A stretch of DNA of 64,000 bases from Tetmemena sp. SeJ-2015 (taxonomy: Eukaryota > Ciliophora > Spirotrichea > Sporadotrichida > Oxytrichidae): assembly GCA_027382625.1 (NCBI GenBank), contig JAJKFJ010021811.1:1-64000 (forward strand), in the 5' to 3' direction. The notes beneath the pieces are model-generated. The model was not told the origin of the DNA, ran no database searches, and worked only from the letters and a program-made list of their open reading frames with translations. Below are positions 45,363-55,519 of this stretch, one piece after another. Both the position numbers and the translations under genes were made by a program. How positions within the stretch are numbered: position 1 is the first letter of the stretch; each line of letters starts with the position of its first letter.

Positions 45363-46953
45363 CTCAAAAATGGAAAGCAGCAATAACTTAAACAGCAAGT
45401 AAATAGCTCGTTAGAGAAAGGACTTTAGAAGTCCGTGCTTTTCAAGAATTTCAATGAGCAGATCTTCATGAGTATCATGAAGCCTTTAAACGTGATCACT
45501 ATTTCACTTATGAGAGGTGTGTGTCGAAAATTCGGTTACTTAATTAACAAGAAAGCTGAGGAATTCGAGTACTTTGATTCCTGAGTATGGTGGCCTCTCT
45601 TACGAACATTCACATGCTCAAGATACTTCAAAAATTCAATAAGATTGTGTCCTTTAGAATCCACCCTAAGATTACAACCAGTGAACTAAGTAGGTTTCTT
45701 GAAATCATTAAGCCCTCCTTAAGAGAGTTTTATACAGAAGAGTTATAATTTAGTTAGCTATGGGAAAATTAATCTTCTACTTTAATTTTTAGAGTCTCAC
45801 ATTGATTTTTCAAAGCTCTTCAGAACTATCAGACTGCCACTTTTAGAGAAATTCGTTTTCAGGAATACCAGAAAAGTATCTAGGACGTGGACGTGAGGTC
45901 TTTTGTGGAGGGTTGCTCTAACATAACCTACCTGGATCTATCACAAGTGCCCTCTCTCGATAACAGACTAATTTCAAAAGCCTTGGAAAAGCTTCCAAAG
46001 CTAGAAACGTTCATCTTACTGAATAACGTGAATATAAACTATGAGATCTTCCTGGTGCTGAGTGTTAACTGCCCAAACCTAGTGAGACTGGAAATGGGAG
46101 GCATGGCAAATGAGTTCAATAACAACATTACTTATGAGGGTATCGAAAGTCTAACTGAAGCTCAAGAGCAGACTTAAAAATATTCGCTTTGAGTACTGTG
46201 CGAAAGTCGGAGACTAATGCATCAGCACTCTTATTCAGCACTTTGGATCACATCTTGAAAGTTTTTCGATTGTTAGAAATTACTATGAGAAGGTGCTAAG
46301 ATAACCCTATATTTAAATATGATAAGTACAATTTAAATTCTCATGATGAGGAAAAGTTTAAGTGACGACTGTCTCAAGTCTTTCCAGCATGCACCAAATC
46401 TCAAAAAGCTTGAGTTGGTATACTCCCGTAAATTCGACGAGAACATAGCACTATACTTGTCAAAATACTTTCAAAATCTGCGCATCCTAAACTTATCAGG
46501 CTGCCCAATTTAGGTAAGCTTAGAGCCTTTGAACTACGGCTGTCCTTTACTTGAAGAACTTAATCTATCTGGAGACTCATGGGTGAAGAAGGTTCTGCCT
46601 CTAAGGAGTTGCGCAAACATCAGAATCTGTCGATTTTTCATCTGGGTCACTTCGAGCACTCTGATTTTATAATAAGTCTAATCATTGAATAGCTATAATA
46701 TCAATCTTATAAATGCTAGAGTGTGGCTTGTGAATTCCCACCCAAAGGCTTTTACATAGCAGGTCTATTTGAGAAGAGAGAAAACTTCCCAAAGCTTAAG
46801 ATTTTGTACTTGGAGGAGAGTTGCGACCTCAGTGATTTTCTAGTGGAAAAGATAAGCCGCATTAGGCCAAAGATGCTATTAAGATTTAACCATAACTAGA
46901 GCCTTATTGGTGAGAGCTTAGATATAAATGACGATGACGATGATAACTCTTGA
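45363..46953 (+). CDS. F-box-like / leucine-rich repeat protein
   Basis: The first block (45400-45565) resembles an F-box helix bundle (FNEQIFMSIMKPLNVITISL, then CRKFGYL). Following blocks are leucine-rich repeats of the cysteine-containing (AMN1/FBXL) type: GCSNITYLDLSQVPSLDNRL (about 45905), CPNLVRLEMGGMANEF, SLSDDCLKSFQHAPNLKKLE (about 46370), LRILNLSGCPIQ and CPLLEELNLSGDSWV. The C-terminus is acidic (DINDDDDDNS); stop TGA 46951-46953. IESs at 45567-45576 and 45744-45790 are resolved; others lie near 46290-46350 and 46640-46720. Such proteins are usually substrate receptors of SCF ubiquitin ligases. The start may be shared with the upstream frame. Confidence 0.75.
45567..45576 (+). other. 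IES (10 bp), pointer ATTC
   Basis: ATTC at 45563-45566 and 45577-45580. Removing 14 bp deletes an in-frame TGA and gives NKKAEEFLSMVASLTNIHML. Confidence 0.7.
45744..45790 (+). other. IES (47 bp), pointer AGAGT
   Basis: AGAGT at 45739-45743 and 45791-45795. The join gives LREFYTEESHIDFSKLFRTI in frame. Confidence 0.75.
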
Positions 46954-47121
46954 ATGAAGTAAGGCGAGATTCAGAGTCCGTTTGCAACTTGATTATTTAT
47001 TTCTAATCAGCCAAGGAATAATTTCAATGAAAGTTATCTGCTTTTCATTTCAAAATTTACAAAGTAATTAAAAAAATACCTAAGATTATCTATCTCTTAT
47101 CAGTTTCATTGATAGATTTGC

Positions 47122-50100
47122 TCAAAACAAGTTGATTGAATTTTTGTTTCGCTCTGTATTAGAGCTAAGAGTTCCCAATACTAAATCATCGCTCTCCCTT
47201 GCAGCTTAACCTTCAGTCTATTCTTCACTTATACCCACACTATCTTATCTTATTCCTAAGATATCCTCTCTTAACTCCATCTCAAAGCCCTCGTTATTTG
47301 CTACTTGCTCCTCTCCTGCAACTTTGATTCCATGAGAACTCAAGCTCTTAATGCTTGAGTTGATCTTACTATCTTCAAAGTAGTCATGTTGAACAGTGTT
47401 GCGTGCATGGTTGTAATTTGGATCTAGACTCTACTTCATCACAGTTTCATGCTCCTCTTCCTTTATCTTGTCAAGCTGCGTGAGTGCACTGTACTGCTGA
47501 TTTGAAGAGACAACCTTGGGGTGAAAGTGAAGGCGTACTTAGACTAGAAAGCGCTGCTGAACTTTCCAAGTAAGTTCTCTGTGATCTGCGGGGTCTGACC
47601 AGCCTCTTGCGAGAAGGCGAATCCTCTGTGCGATAGCTGAGTAATCCTTCTCCTTTGAATGGCGTTGTCATGCTTGATCTGATATTTGATCTTCCTCTAC
47701 CTCGACTGCTCCTGTAGCTCAAGATATCTGGAGAGCTCATATTACGCCAAATGCATGCCATTATCTACTAGGAGCATGGCACTTCCAACGAAAAGTAGTC
47801 CAAAGAAAGAAGAGAGGGTGGGAGAAAACTGAAGTCCACACTTGATAGACGTCATCAGAGGGCCACAGATTGAGGAGATAGAATTGAATGACGAAGAGGA
47901 AAATTGAGAGCATTGAGAATAAGACAGACCAGAAGGACTGAGTATTGGAATTGGTGAGGATCTTCAAGTTTACAAGTACGACAACGCACATGTACACGAA
48001 CTGGCCATCTGTCAAATAGGAGCCTGTCTTGCCTGAGTAACCAGCTACATCTTCCATAGATTAGAAGCCTATGAAGAGGACCAGTGCTCCCTGCCAAATA
48101 CCATAGAATATCCATCTCCAGAACACCCACTTGTTGAAGCACTCATCTTTGAAGCCAATTTTGTAGTGCTTTGCTTACTTTAGGAACACTTTCTTTTCAT
48201 ACTGAAGGTCAAAGACTGCATAGAAAACTATAGGTGCTAATTCATATAAATAATAGTGTATATGGAAAATTAAAAATCCTCATTGGAGCTCTGGAAATTC
48301 TGGATCCAATTCAAATTCATATTTTGAATTCCAAAATAATAAATTTAGCAACATTATTCGAATGAAGGCTAGTATATTTAAAATAATTGGAGAGAAAATA
48401 TAATTTTTTTTTCTAATGATAATGTGTTTAAATTGTGTTTTGAGGTATCTAAAACAATTCTACCAGAGAATAAATTAGTGGTAGGAGGGTTGCTGCTGTG
48501 TAATCTCCCCTAAATAACTCTCAATTATGTAAGATATTGTAACTTTAATCAATGATTTGTTAAAAAATAAGTGGGAGGATGCAATTGCAAATTTAGTCTT
48601 CTCTTTAAAATTGATTATAAAAATAATTATGTATTTGCTGAATATACATACTTCAAAATTACAAAATATCTTTTGAACATTTTATTTTCACCTAGCTTAA
48701 CAATTTAGCAGATATTTATCTCTTAAAGCTACAAACATAAATTAAAAACAATTGTGATTCCATTTTCTCTTACAAGAAATTTTTTCAAAACTCAGATTCT
48801 TTAATGTCTCAGATTTTAAAACTTTTCATTTAGTACAATATTTAACTTGATTTTCTTAAAAATTCCAAGCCATTATATTTTATTTTTTTAAAAAGAATTT
48901 TGTGCTTGTGTGTAGAACACGTTGTAGAGTTGGTAGAGCATGGACTCGTAGAAGAACAACCCAGAGAAAACTGACACAAAGCCATACCAGAACAAAGGAG
49001 AAACGAATATGACATTCTTGTAGAACATGTAAGAAATCAGGTACGAATTCCTTCGATATGCTTCTCTCCCATGGACGAACATCAAAGTCTTCAAGAACTT
49101 GAACTGCCCAATAGCATAGTCAAATGTAAATGCAAATATTTTTAAATCATATTTTCAATAGTCACTAGATCTCGCAGCTTGCTAACCTTCCAAGCCACTT
49201 ATTCCTATTCCCACATGGGCTGCAGTTATCATATTGACATCATTAGCTCCGTCTCCAATCGCAAGTGTGGTCTTATCAGGCTAATAGACCCTTATCAAAT
49301 AAGCAGTTGTAATAAAGAATTTATCATCCTCACTATCTCAGCCTTTTATTTTGGAGATACTCTGCAAGCAAGCACAACCTTAGCCGACTTGGAAAGTTCA
49401 ATGAACTCCTCCTTGACTCTTGGATTCTTCGTGATCTTAATAAGTGCTTCTCCACTAACAATAACTGCATTTTCCCTCACAAGCTCGGTCAGTTTCTGGT
49501 CTCTCCTGTGTTGAGTTATTTGAAGCATTATGTGCTTTGTTGAGAGCTGATCTACTGCAAACACTTCCATATCTTGAGTTAGTAGTTCGCAGGAGATGCC
49601 GATATTGATAGCTGTTTCAATTTTGTCACCAGTGAGCACCCACACCTTTATATTGGCTTCTTTTAGGAATTTGATAGTCTCTGAGACCTCGTCTTGTAGC
49701 TTATCTTCGATTGCAGTTGAACCAATCAGTATCAAATCCTTTTCCAGCTTGTCTGCGATCTTGGAAACTGTGTCCTCTCTATTCACAGAGGAAACTAGCG
49801 CTGCCTGATATTCCTCGTTCCAGCTTGTATAATACTCCTCCGAAACTTCTATCCACATCATTTAAATTAATAAAGACTTCTTTCTCGGCAATAAGAAGTG
49901 TTCTAAGACCCTCCTTAGCATACTAATCCAGATAATTCATTGTCTTTTCAAGGATAGCGCTTGGACTTCTGAGCAACGGTACTATGATGCTATCAGCACC
50001 CTTGGTCATGATTCTTATTCTACCGTCTTCACCTTTCACAATCACAGTCATTCTCTTCCTAGCTGAGGTGAACTCAATCACATTCAGCAATTTGTACTTT

Positions 50101-52468
50101 CGCTACTGATTTCCCATTTGAACGAGCATGTTCGAGTCCTCATCTCTTCCTACAAAAACATATCCAAAGAACTTTGAAGCGTTCACTAAGGCCAACTCAT
50201 CAGGAGAGGAAGCATTTAAAATGAAATTTACAGTTAATCATTGTTAGATTTATTTACTAATAGACTATAAAATTTAGCTCAATTGTAAACAGACTTCCCA
50301 TCTTTCTCTTCCACAATCACAGTGTGACACACAGACAGTATCTCCATAAGCTAGTTAGCATAGTTATGGTTTGGACTTTTAGGATTTTAAATGTGCTCAA
50401 TCGCCTTGGAATCTTGGAAATTGACGTTCGTGATATTACGTTCCTTCTTCAACTCTACAAGATCTATTTCAGGGGTGATTTGCCATAGGAATGCTTTCCA
50501 GCTGAAAACTTCTTAAACTCCATGACGTTCTTAGTCAGAGTTCCCGTCTTGTCTGAGAACACATAATGGATAGTGCCAAGTTCTTCATTCAAGTTCGATG
50601 ACTGCACCGATGTTTAAATTCCCTTCTCTATGTCAAAAATGGAGGCATCCCATTGGATAAAAGTAGCCTGTATGAACTTATTTAGATATAGCTTTATAAG
50701 AGCAATTAAGTATCAAATTATTCAATTTATAAGTTAAACTTGACACACTCGAGAGTGACCATAAGAGAGATAGGAACTAAGTTTGAGAGACTGAGGAACC
50801 AGGTTCCCAGTTTGATTGCGAGATTATACATGAAGCCATGCTCATCTGCATTGTCTTTTCTTATGTAGGTGAATTCGTTGTCAGAGATAATCTCCTGTAT
50901 AGAGTTTATCAAAGCTGCTATGAAACTCATTGTCAATTGCAGCACAACAATTACTAAGATGTATTTGCTTATAAATGAAAAGAAAAAGTCATTCATCATT
51001 ATAAAAAGACTTGCTTGTAGATTTCTCGAGCTTAGAAAACTTATTCTTGGACCTGGCTGAATTCTTCATGATCTTAGTTTCGTGACCTGTGAAGACCACC
51101 ACTCCATAAATGTATTCGGTATTTCTCAAGCAACTGCCGCGTAACAGCATTTGCTCTACGTTTATAAATTTAAGTTAAAAAAGAAATGAGTTTAAAGGAA
51201 CTGGCATGTTTTAAAGCACTAAAGTCCCCTCAAAGCGATAGAGCATTTCATTAGGGTTTTCACATTCTTAAAATATCATTGTATTTGCTGCAGCCCATAA
51301 AATAATATATCTACAAGGGCTCCCTTGAAATTATTTATAAACTCTTCATCATTTCTGGCTTATTTAATAGTATCTTTATGTGCCTGTTTGTGCTTCAGAT
51401 TTGTCTCTCCATCTAAATTCTTGGTTTCTATATAGCAGATTCCCTTTAAGGCTGAGCTATTAAGAAGAACTATATCTGCGGGAAAATACTCATTCTTCAT
51501 AAATAAAGCAAGCAATTAATCTAAGTGCAACTATTGATTGATTAATATTATTTTTAACTTATCAAATGTTTTATTCTGCTAGATCTTGACTAATTGCCCC
51601 ACATGAAGTTGACTCCATTTCCTTGTGACGAAAGAATTAGTCTTGAGATCTGCCACTTGCACTTTCAGGTTATTTTCATAGTTATCACTGCGGTGACGCT
51701 TCAAGTCCTCGAATATATCCTTCAGCATAGAGACCACTATCACGAAACTCAAGGGCATCAATATTATAGGAGTCCCATTCGAATCTGATATCTCTCTAAT
51801 CAACTAAACCAAGGATTAAAATTCTTGAAGAGTCGTGATCTAAACTCTAATGAACCTACCTCAAGCAGAGCAAGGAGCAGGAAGTAAACGTTTGAGGCTT
51901 TTTAGAACTGATAGAAGAGGTTTTTGGGCAAAAAGGTAAGCACATTATACTTGGAGGTAGAGATTTGGTTGTTGACGAAGGGCTTTCTCTAGTCTCGACT
52001 CTTGCTGTAAATTTTCATTATCTCAAATCTGCGGGGGATCTAGTTGACAGAGTCCATCAAGTCTGAGTTGGTTCGCTCCTGCATCGTCTCCGTCATCTAC
52101 AAGCAAAATTCAAGCAAAACAATTCCAGAAAGTTAGAGTTTTTAAAAGTCACTAACTAGAACAGGTATGCTCACTAATGGATATTTAAAATGAGAGCAGA
52201 CTTTATTTCATCACTAATTCTTACCATGAGGTTGGTTCCTGTCATGTCTGATCTCACTGTGTTCCTTCGACTCTCGAAAGTATGCAAACAAGATATTGTG
52301 AAAATGAATTTAAGTAATGGATTCAGCCAATCCGTCATCTAAACTAACATTTTCACTAGTCAAAGGGTTGTTATTACCTCTATTGTTTTAGAGCAGCGGC
52401 TCTCCCTACTTTAGCGATTCAGAATCGAACTCCAAGTCATTAGTCAAATGAATGTTGTTGTTTCTCAT
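47122..52468 (-). CDS. P4-ATPase (phospholipid flippase)
   Basis: Flips aminophospholipids to the cytosolic leaflet. Start ATG 52468. The P4 order is complete: [19 protein letters not shown] (near 51970), A-domain DGET (51402-51413), [19 protein letters not shown], phosphorylation motif DKTGTLT (50533-50553), nucleotide domain [12 protein letters not shown] and [14 protein letters not shown] strand, [15 protein letters not shown] (near 49640), [10 protein letters not shown] (49242-49259 core), and [20 protein letters not shown] with the last six helices. The C-terminal tail contains the typical [11 protein letters not shown] (near 47600). Stop TGA 47122-47124. At least 13 IESs with pointers of 3-7 bp and two GT...AG introns are placed individually. 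One place near 50480 needs loss of two C residues to keep frame and is unresolved. Confidence 0.93.
47518..47537 (-). other. IES (20 bp), pointer AAG (CTT on + strand)
   Basis: CTT at 47515-47517 and 47538-47540. Removing 23 bp gives [20 protein letters not shown], linking the RGFAFSQE tail to the final acidic block. Confidence 0.5.
47833..47842 (-). other. IES (10 bp), pointer TCA (TGA on + strand)
   Basis: TGA at 47830-47832 and 47843-47845. Removing 13 bp gives [20 protein letters not shown], the last membrane helix. Confidence 0.5.
48239..48901 (-). other. Long IES (663 bp), pointer AGCAC (GTGCT on + strand)
   Basis: GTGCT at 48234-48238 and 48902-48906. The join gives [18 protein letters not shown], the conserved loop between membrane helices 7 and 8 of P4-ATPases. 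The insert is AT-rich, with no recognisable coding or transposon gene on either strand. Confidence 0.85.
49123..49157 (-). other. IES (35 bp), pointer TGACTAT
   Basis: ATAGTCA at 49116-49122 and 49158-49164 on the + strand. The join gives [19 protein letters not shown], an invariant P4 segment. Confidence 0.95.
49298..49320 (-). other. IES (23 bp), pointer TGATAA
   Basis: TTATCA at 49292-49297 and 49321-49326. The join gives [20 protein letters not shown], leading into GDGAND. Confidence 0.9.
49851..49875 (-). other. IES (25 bp), pointer AGAAGT
   Basis: ACTTCT at 49845-49850 and 49876-49881. The join gives [20 protein letters not shown]. Confidence 0.92.
50217..50281 (-). other. IES (65 bp), pointer AAT
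   Basis: ATT at 50214-50216 and 50282-50284. The join gives [20 protein letters not shown], the nucleotide-binding domain motif. The pointer is only 3 bp. Confidence 0.75.
50680..50736 (-). other. IES (57 bp), pointer AAGTT
   Basis: AACTT at 50675-50679 and 50737-50741. The join gives [20 protein letters not shown], conserved in P4-ATPases. Confidence 0.9.
50989..51000 (-). other. Ultra-short IES (2 bp), pointer AATGA
   Basis: TCATT at 50989-50993 and 50996-51000 separated by two bases. Removing 7 bp gives [20 protein letters not shown] and brings the next membrane helix into frame. Confidence 0.7.
51165..51189 (-). other. IES (25 bp), pointer TAAAC
   Basis: GTTTA at 51160-51164 and 51190-51194. 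The join gives [20 protein letters not shown], the conserved ENLLLRG-type motif. Confidence 0.9.
51277..51303 (-). other. IES (27 bp), pointer ATATT
   Basis: AATAT at 51272-51276 and 51304-51308. The join gives [20 protein letters not shown], in frame with the P4 consensus IECExPN. Confidence 0.8.
51497..51572 (-). other. IES (76 bp), pointer AGAAT
   Basis: ATTCT at 51492-51496 and 51573-51577. The join gives [20 protein letters not shown], matching the VGDIV..N..FPAD motif. Confidence 0.85.
51804..51859 (-). other. Intron (56 bp) in P4-ATPase gene
   Basis: GTAGGT...TTTAG on the minus strand; splicing gives [20 protein letters not shown]. No flanking direct repeat of pointer type. Confidence 0.85.
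52097..52224 (-). other. Intron (128 bp) in P4-ATPase gene
   Basis: GTAAGA...TTGTAG; splicing gives [20 protein letters not shown], opening the frame into the first conserved block. Its length would allow an IES inside. Confidence 0.75.
52283..52311 (-). other. IES (29 bp), pointer TACTT
   Basis: AAGTA at 52278-52282 and 52312-52316. The join gives [20 protein letters not shown], connecting the N-terminus to the exon before the 128-bp intron. Confidence 0.75.
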
Positions 52469-52767
52469 TATTCACCAATAAAATGGGAATGCAAAATATT
52501 TATATGGAGTCTATTTACTCTAGCAATATTGAATTAGAAATGATTAAGAGTTCCAAAATTGTAATACTTTTAAGGATTATCCTTAAATAAATAAATATTT
52601 TCTCTTGATCTATCATTTGCAATTTCACATCTAAGACTCCAACATGTAGAATCAATATTAATTAGACTAGGTACTATCATTCTGATATTTTCAGGATCAA
52701 AGATTAATGAAAGTTTTTCCAAGTTAATTTTTTGAAGTTGATTAATCATCTTTCTCAGTGTTTTTCC

Positions 52768-54010
52768 TCAACTGATGAGAGCTTTGGGATTGAATCTGAA
52801 ACTTCTTGGCTGCTGTGGTATGTCAACTGATTCGTTGGGGCTAATGTCCTCCTCCTCTTCATAGATATCTTCAGCGCTAGTTAAGGAATGGCCCTCAGCT
52901 TTTAATTTCTTTTCTACCTCTTCATGTCTCTCAATAGTGCAATCACTGTTCCAATCGGCTTTGTTTCTACCTGATTCCAACAACTTATTCTCTGAAAGTA
53001 GTCTCACGTCAGTTATCTCTTTGTGAAAATTTTTATCCATAACCAATTTAAAAATAACTTCTCTTGCTCTATCTGTGCTTTTCTCCTCTCATACTTTTCA
53101 CTTTCAAAAGCCAGTTTCTTGCTCACTATGATGCCAGGGCATTAACAAGAATATATCTATTTACAATCAAAGCCATTCTAATATATTTTTTATTGGAGGT
53201 CTTACGATGTTTGCTTCACTCCAAGATAGAGCTAAGCCTGCTTGCTCATAATTTTAATGTCCTCTCTCTGTATCTTCTCATTTAATGGACAGTTTCAAAT
53301 TCATTCACTATAGAATTTAATGGTGGGATAAAGATCTTCAGTTTGTAAAGCCCAAGCGATTCATCAAAGCTCAGTGCTGGTTGCTCATGGACCCTTGCTA
53401 CTGCCTCCTCAAATTTTTTTTGAAAGTCCTCCTCGCTCATGCTCTCTCTTTGCTGATTCAAGCTTGGGAGTAGAGCCTCAAAGTCTACTTTAAGTTTGTG
53501 GAGAATGGATGGATATAGAGTCAAGTAATACTTTTGCTTATTCAGCCAGTTTTGGTCAATCACCCTCTCTCTATCAGGATGAATAAGTATTAATTGATAT
53601 GGGTCTATTTACAATTGCATGAGGTCTAGCTATATCGTTTCTCATGGCTCTGACGTTGGGGCTTCTGGGGATGGGGATCTCTTTAGGTGGCTTGCTTTCT
53701 TTGTCTATGAAGGTGCCCCTTGTAAAAGCCTCGTCAATTTAAAACATCAAATCTTAAATAGCTTAAATTATAATGCTTCTTATTTAATGTTTGAATGATC
53801 TAGGATTCTTTGACTTGAACTTCATCCTAAGAGAGGAGTTAGAGCTTATCGTCAATCTTCCGATTCGCATGGAATTCCCTTAACCCTGCATCTACCAGCA
53901 GATAGGGGTTGCTCATCACAAGCACTGAGAACTGTACAGTATAGAGCTCCCTCAACAAATAGTGCTTCTCAGTCAAGTAGGCAATTTAAAACATTCTAAA
54001 TAATTCTAAA
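52768..54010 (-). CDS. Tandem paralogue 1 of an unrecognised protein family
   Basis: Reverse-strand blocks in order: LTEKHYLLRELYTVQFSVLV and DAGLREFHANRKIDDKL (about 53980-53830), IDEAFTRGTFIDKES (53740), WLNKQKYYLTLYPSILHKLK then PALSFDESLGLYKLKIFIPP (53555-53330), GIIVSKKLAFESEKYERRK (53140-53080), and an acidic C-terminus (AEDIYEEEEDISPNESVDIP) ending at TGA 52768-52770. At least three IESs split it (near 53800-53760, 53610-53575, 53225-53150). It aligns along its length with the next locus (54408-55340). No known family. Helical and charged, no membrane segment. The start is not determined. Confidence 0.6.
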
Positions 54011-54059
54011 GGGCATATCTTTCCAAGAGACTCTATAATTTCAAATTGCTTGTTTGATT

Positions 54060-54400
54060 CATCATACAATCTATTTCATAAATTCATTTACAAAGCCATT
54101 AAGGAAAAGAATTTCGAAAACTATTCTAAAAAAGAAGAAGAAGATTTTAAAAAGGGAAATTAATCAAAAAAAACTTTTTTTTAAACCAAATTTTTTGAAA
54201 TTTTAAAATTCCAAATTTTTTAATAAAATAAATTCAATTTTTTTTAGTTCCCTTCCTCTATTATTCCCCAATTGCAACTTCCTATAAAGGGTTCTTTTTC
54301 CTTTTTTCCTTTCTTTTAAAACAAAATTAATCTGAACTTTTTTAAAACTTTTCAAATTTTTTGGGGGCATATCATTTCGAAGAATTAAATAATTAATTAG
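54060..54400. other. Extremely AT-rich, homopolymer-laden stretch
   Basis: Runs of A or T of 5-9 bases follow each other, with short G or C runs embedded; no coding. Contains a copy-like fragment near 54366-54385 (GGGCATATCATTTCGAAGAA) resembling 54010-54030. Germline-limited spacer or poorly resolved assembly. Confidence 0.5.
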
Positions 54401-54407
54401 AAGACTC

Positions 54408-55340
54408 TCAACGTGAAGCTATAAAAGAAAAAAATGAAAATATTTTTGTGAGATATTTAAGCTCTTAAAATATTTCATCCCTTCTTTTTGTAAATCTTTC
54501 GCACTCAAAAGCTAATTTCCTACTGACTACAAATCCTCCACATTTATAAATAATATATTTGACTATCCAAATTAGTACTAAATTATTTTATAATATTTTT
54601 CTATTGTATATCTCTCATAGGGTATCTTTCCACAGGATTGAGGTTTTCGTACTCTTTGCCCATGATTTTAATATAACTCTTGCCAATTTATTCGCTCAAA
54701 GGTTAATAAGAATAGATTCATGACATTTTTAAGGCGGAACGAAGAGTTTAATCTTGTAAAGATTCATAGACTCATCATAGCTAACACACGCTTCCTCATT
54801 CACTTTGGAGATTGCTTACTCTATCTCTTTCTAGTAATTTTCGATTCCTAGTTCCTCTTACTTGAAATTATGGCCAGGGAGCAGCGGCTCAAACTCCACA
54901 ACGAGTTAATGAAGCTCTTTTGGGAAAAGTGTCATTTTATATTCTGCCTTTTTAACTCTGTTTAACTACGCAATTTCCAATCTTCGTAATTGCAATAAGC
55001 AGAATATATATGTGCATATATAAATTGCACTCTTAGCTGAGCTTATTAGTAACCCCATACATTCCCCTGGAATATAGGACTTGGTGGGCTCTTAATCTTC
55101 TCTGGCGACTTTGAATACTTGTTTCTTAAAGTGCCTTCCTTGAGAACCTCATCAATTGATTTAGGAAAATAGTTGCAATTAATATTTTCTTGAGACTGTA
55201 TGAATGATGAACTCCTTACACTTTTTCATAAACTTTTCTTTTTCATAGGTTGTCATCTATTTTGAAATTAGCATTCTCCTCTAATCAAGCTCTCTGAGGC
55301 TCGCATCTATATCAAAATTTCAATAAAAGTGGGTGGGTGC
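54408..55340 (-). CDS. Tandem paralogue 2 of an unrecognised protein family
   Basis: Blocks parallel those of paralogue 1: DASLRELDQRRM then KCKEFIIHTVSRKY (55310-55190), IDEVLKEGTLRNKYSKS (55155), KAEYKMTLFPKELHQLVVEF and ACVSYDESMNLYKIKLFVPP (54950-54730), IMGKEYENLNPVERYPM (54665-54610), and GGFVVSRKLAFECERFTKRR (54540-54480). Stop TGA 54408-54410. The acidic C-terminal extension of paralogue 1 is missing. IES-like inserts occupy about 55060-54960 and 54600-54545. The degree of divergence shows an old duplication. Function unknown. Confidence 0.6.
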
Positions 55341-55344
55341 TTTT

Positions 55345-55500
55345 AAAATTATTTAAAGAAAAAAGATTAAAAGAGGGTTTCCAAAAAATAGGGTAAAATT
55401 TTTTGGCAATAAAAGAATAAAAAAAAATCAATAAAAATAAAAATGGGAATTTCAAAAAGATAAAAAAATGAAAGGTTAAAATTTCATATTTTTTAATTCA
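55345..55500. other. AT-rich, homopolymer-rich spacer
   Basis: A-rich stretch with repeated AAAAATAAAA-like runs; no coding on either strand. Similar in texture to 54060-54400. Confidence 0.5.
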
Positions 55501-55519
55501 ACTAGATTCTAAAGACGAA

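Noticed and set aside
49179..49926. Several plus-strand open frames
   Set aside because: They are antisense to the P4-ATPase catalytic domains and carry no family signal.
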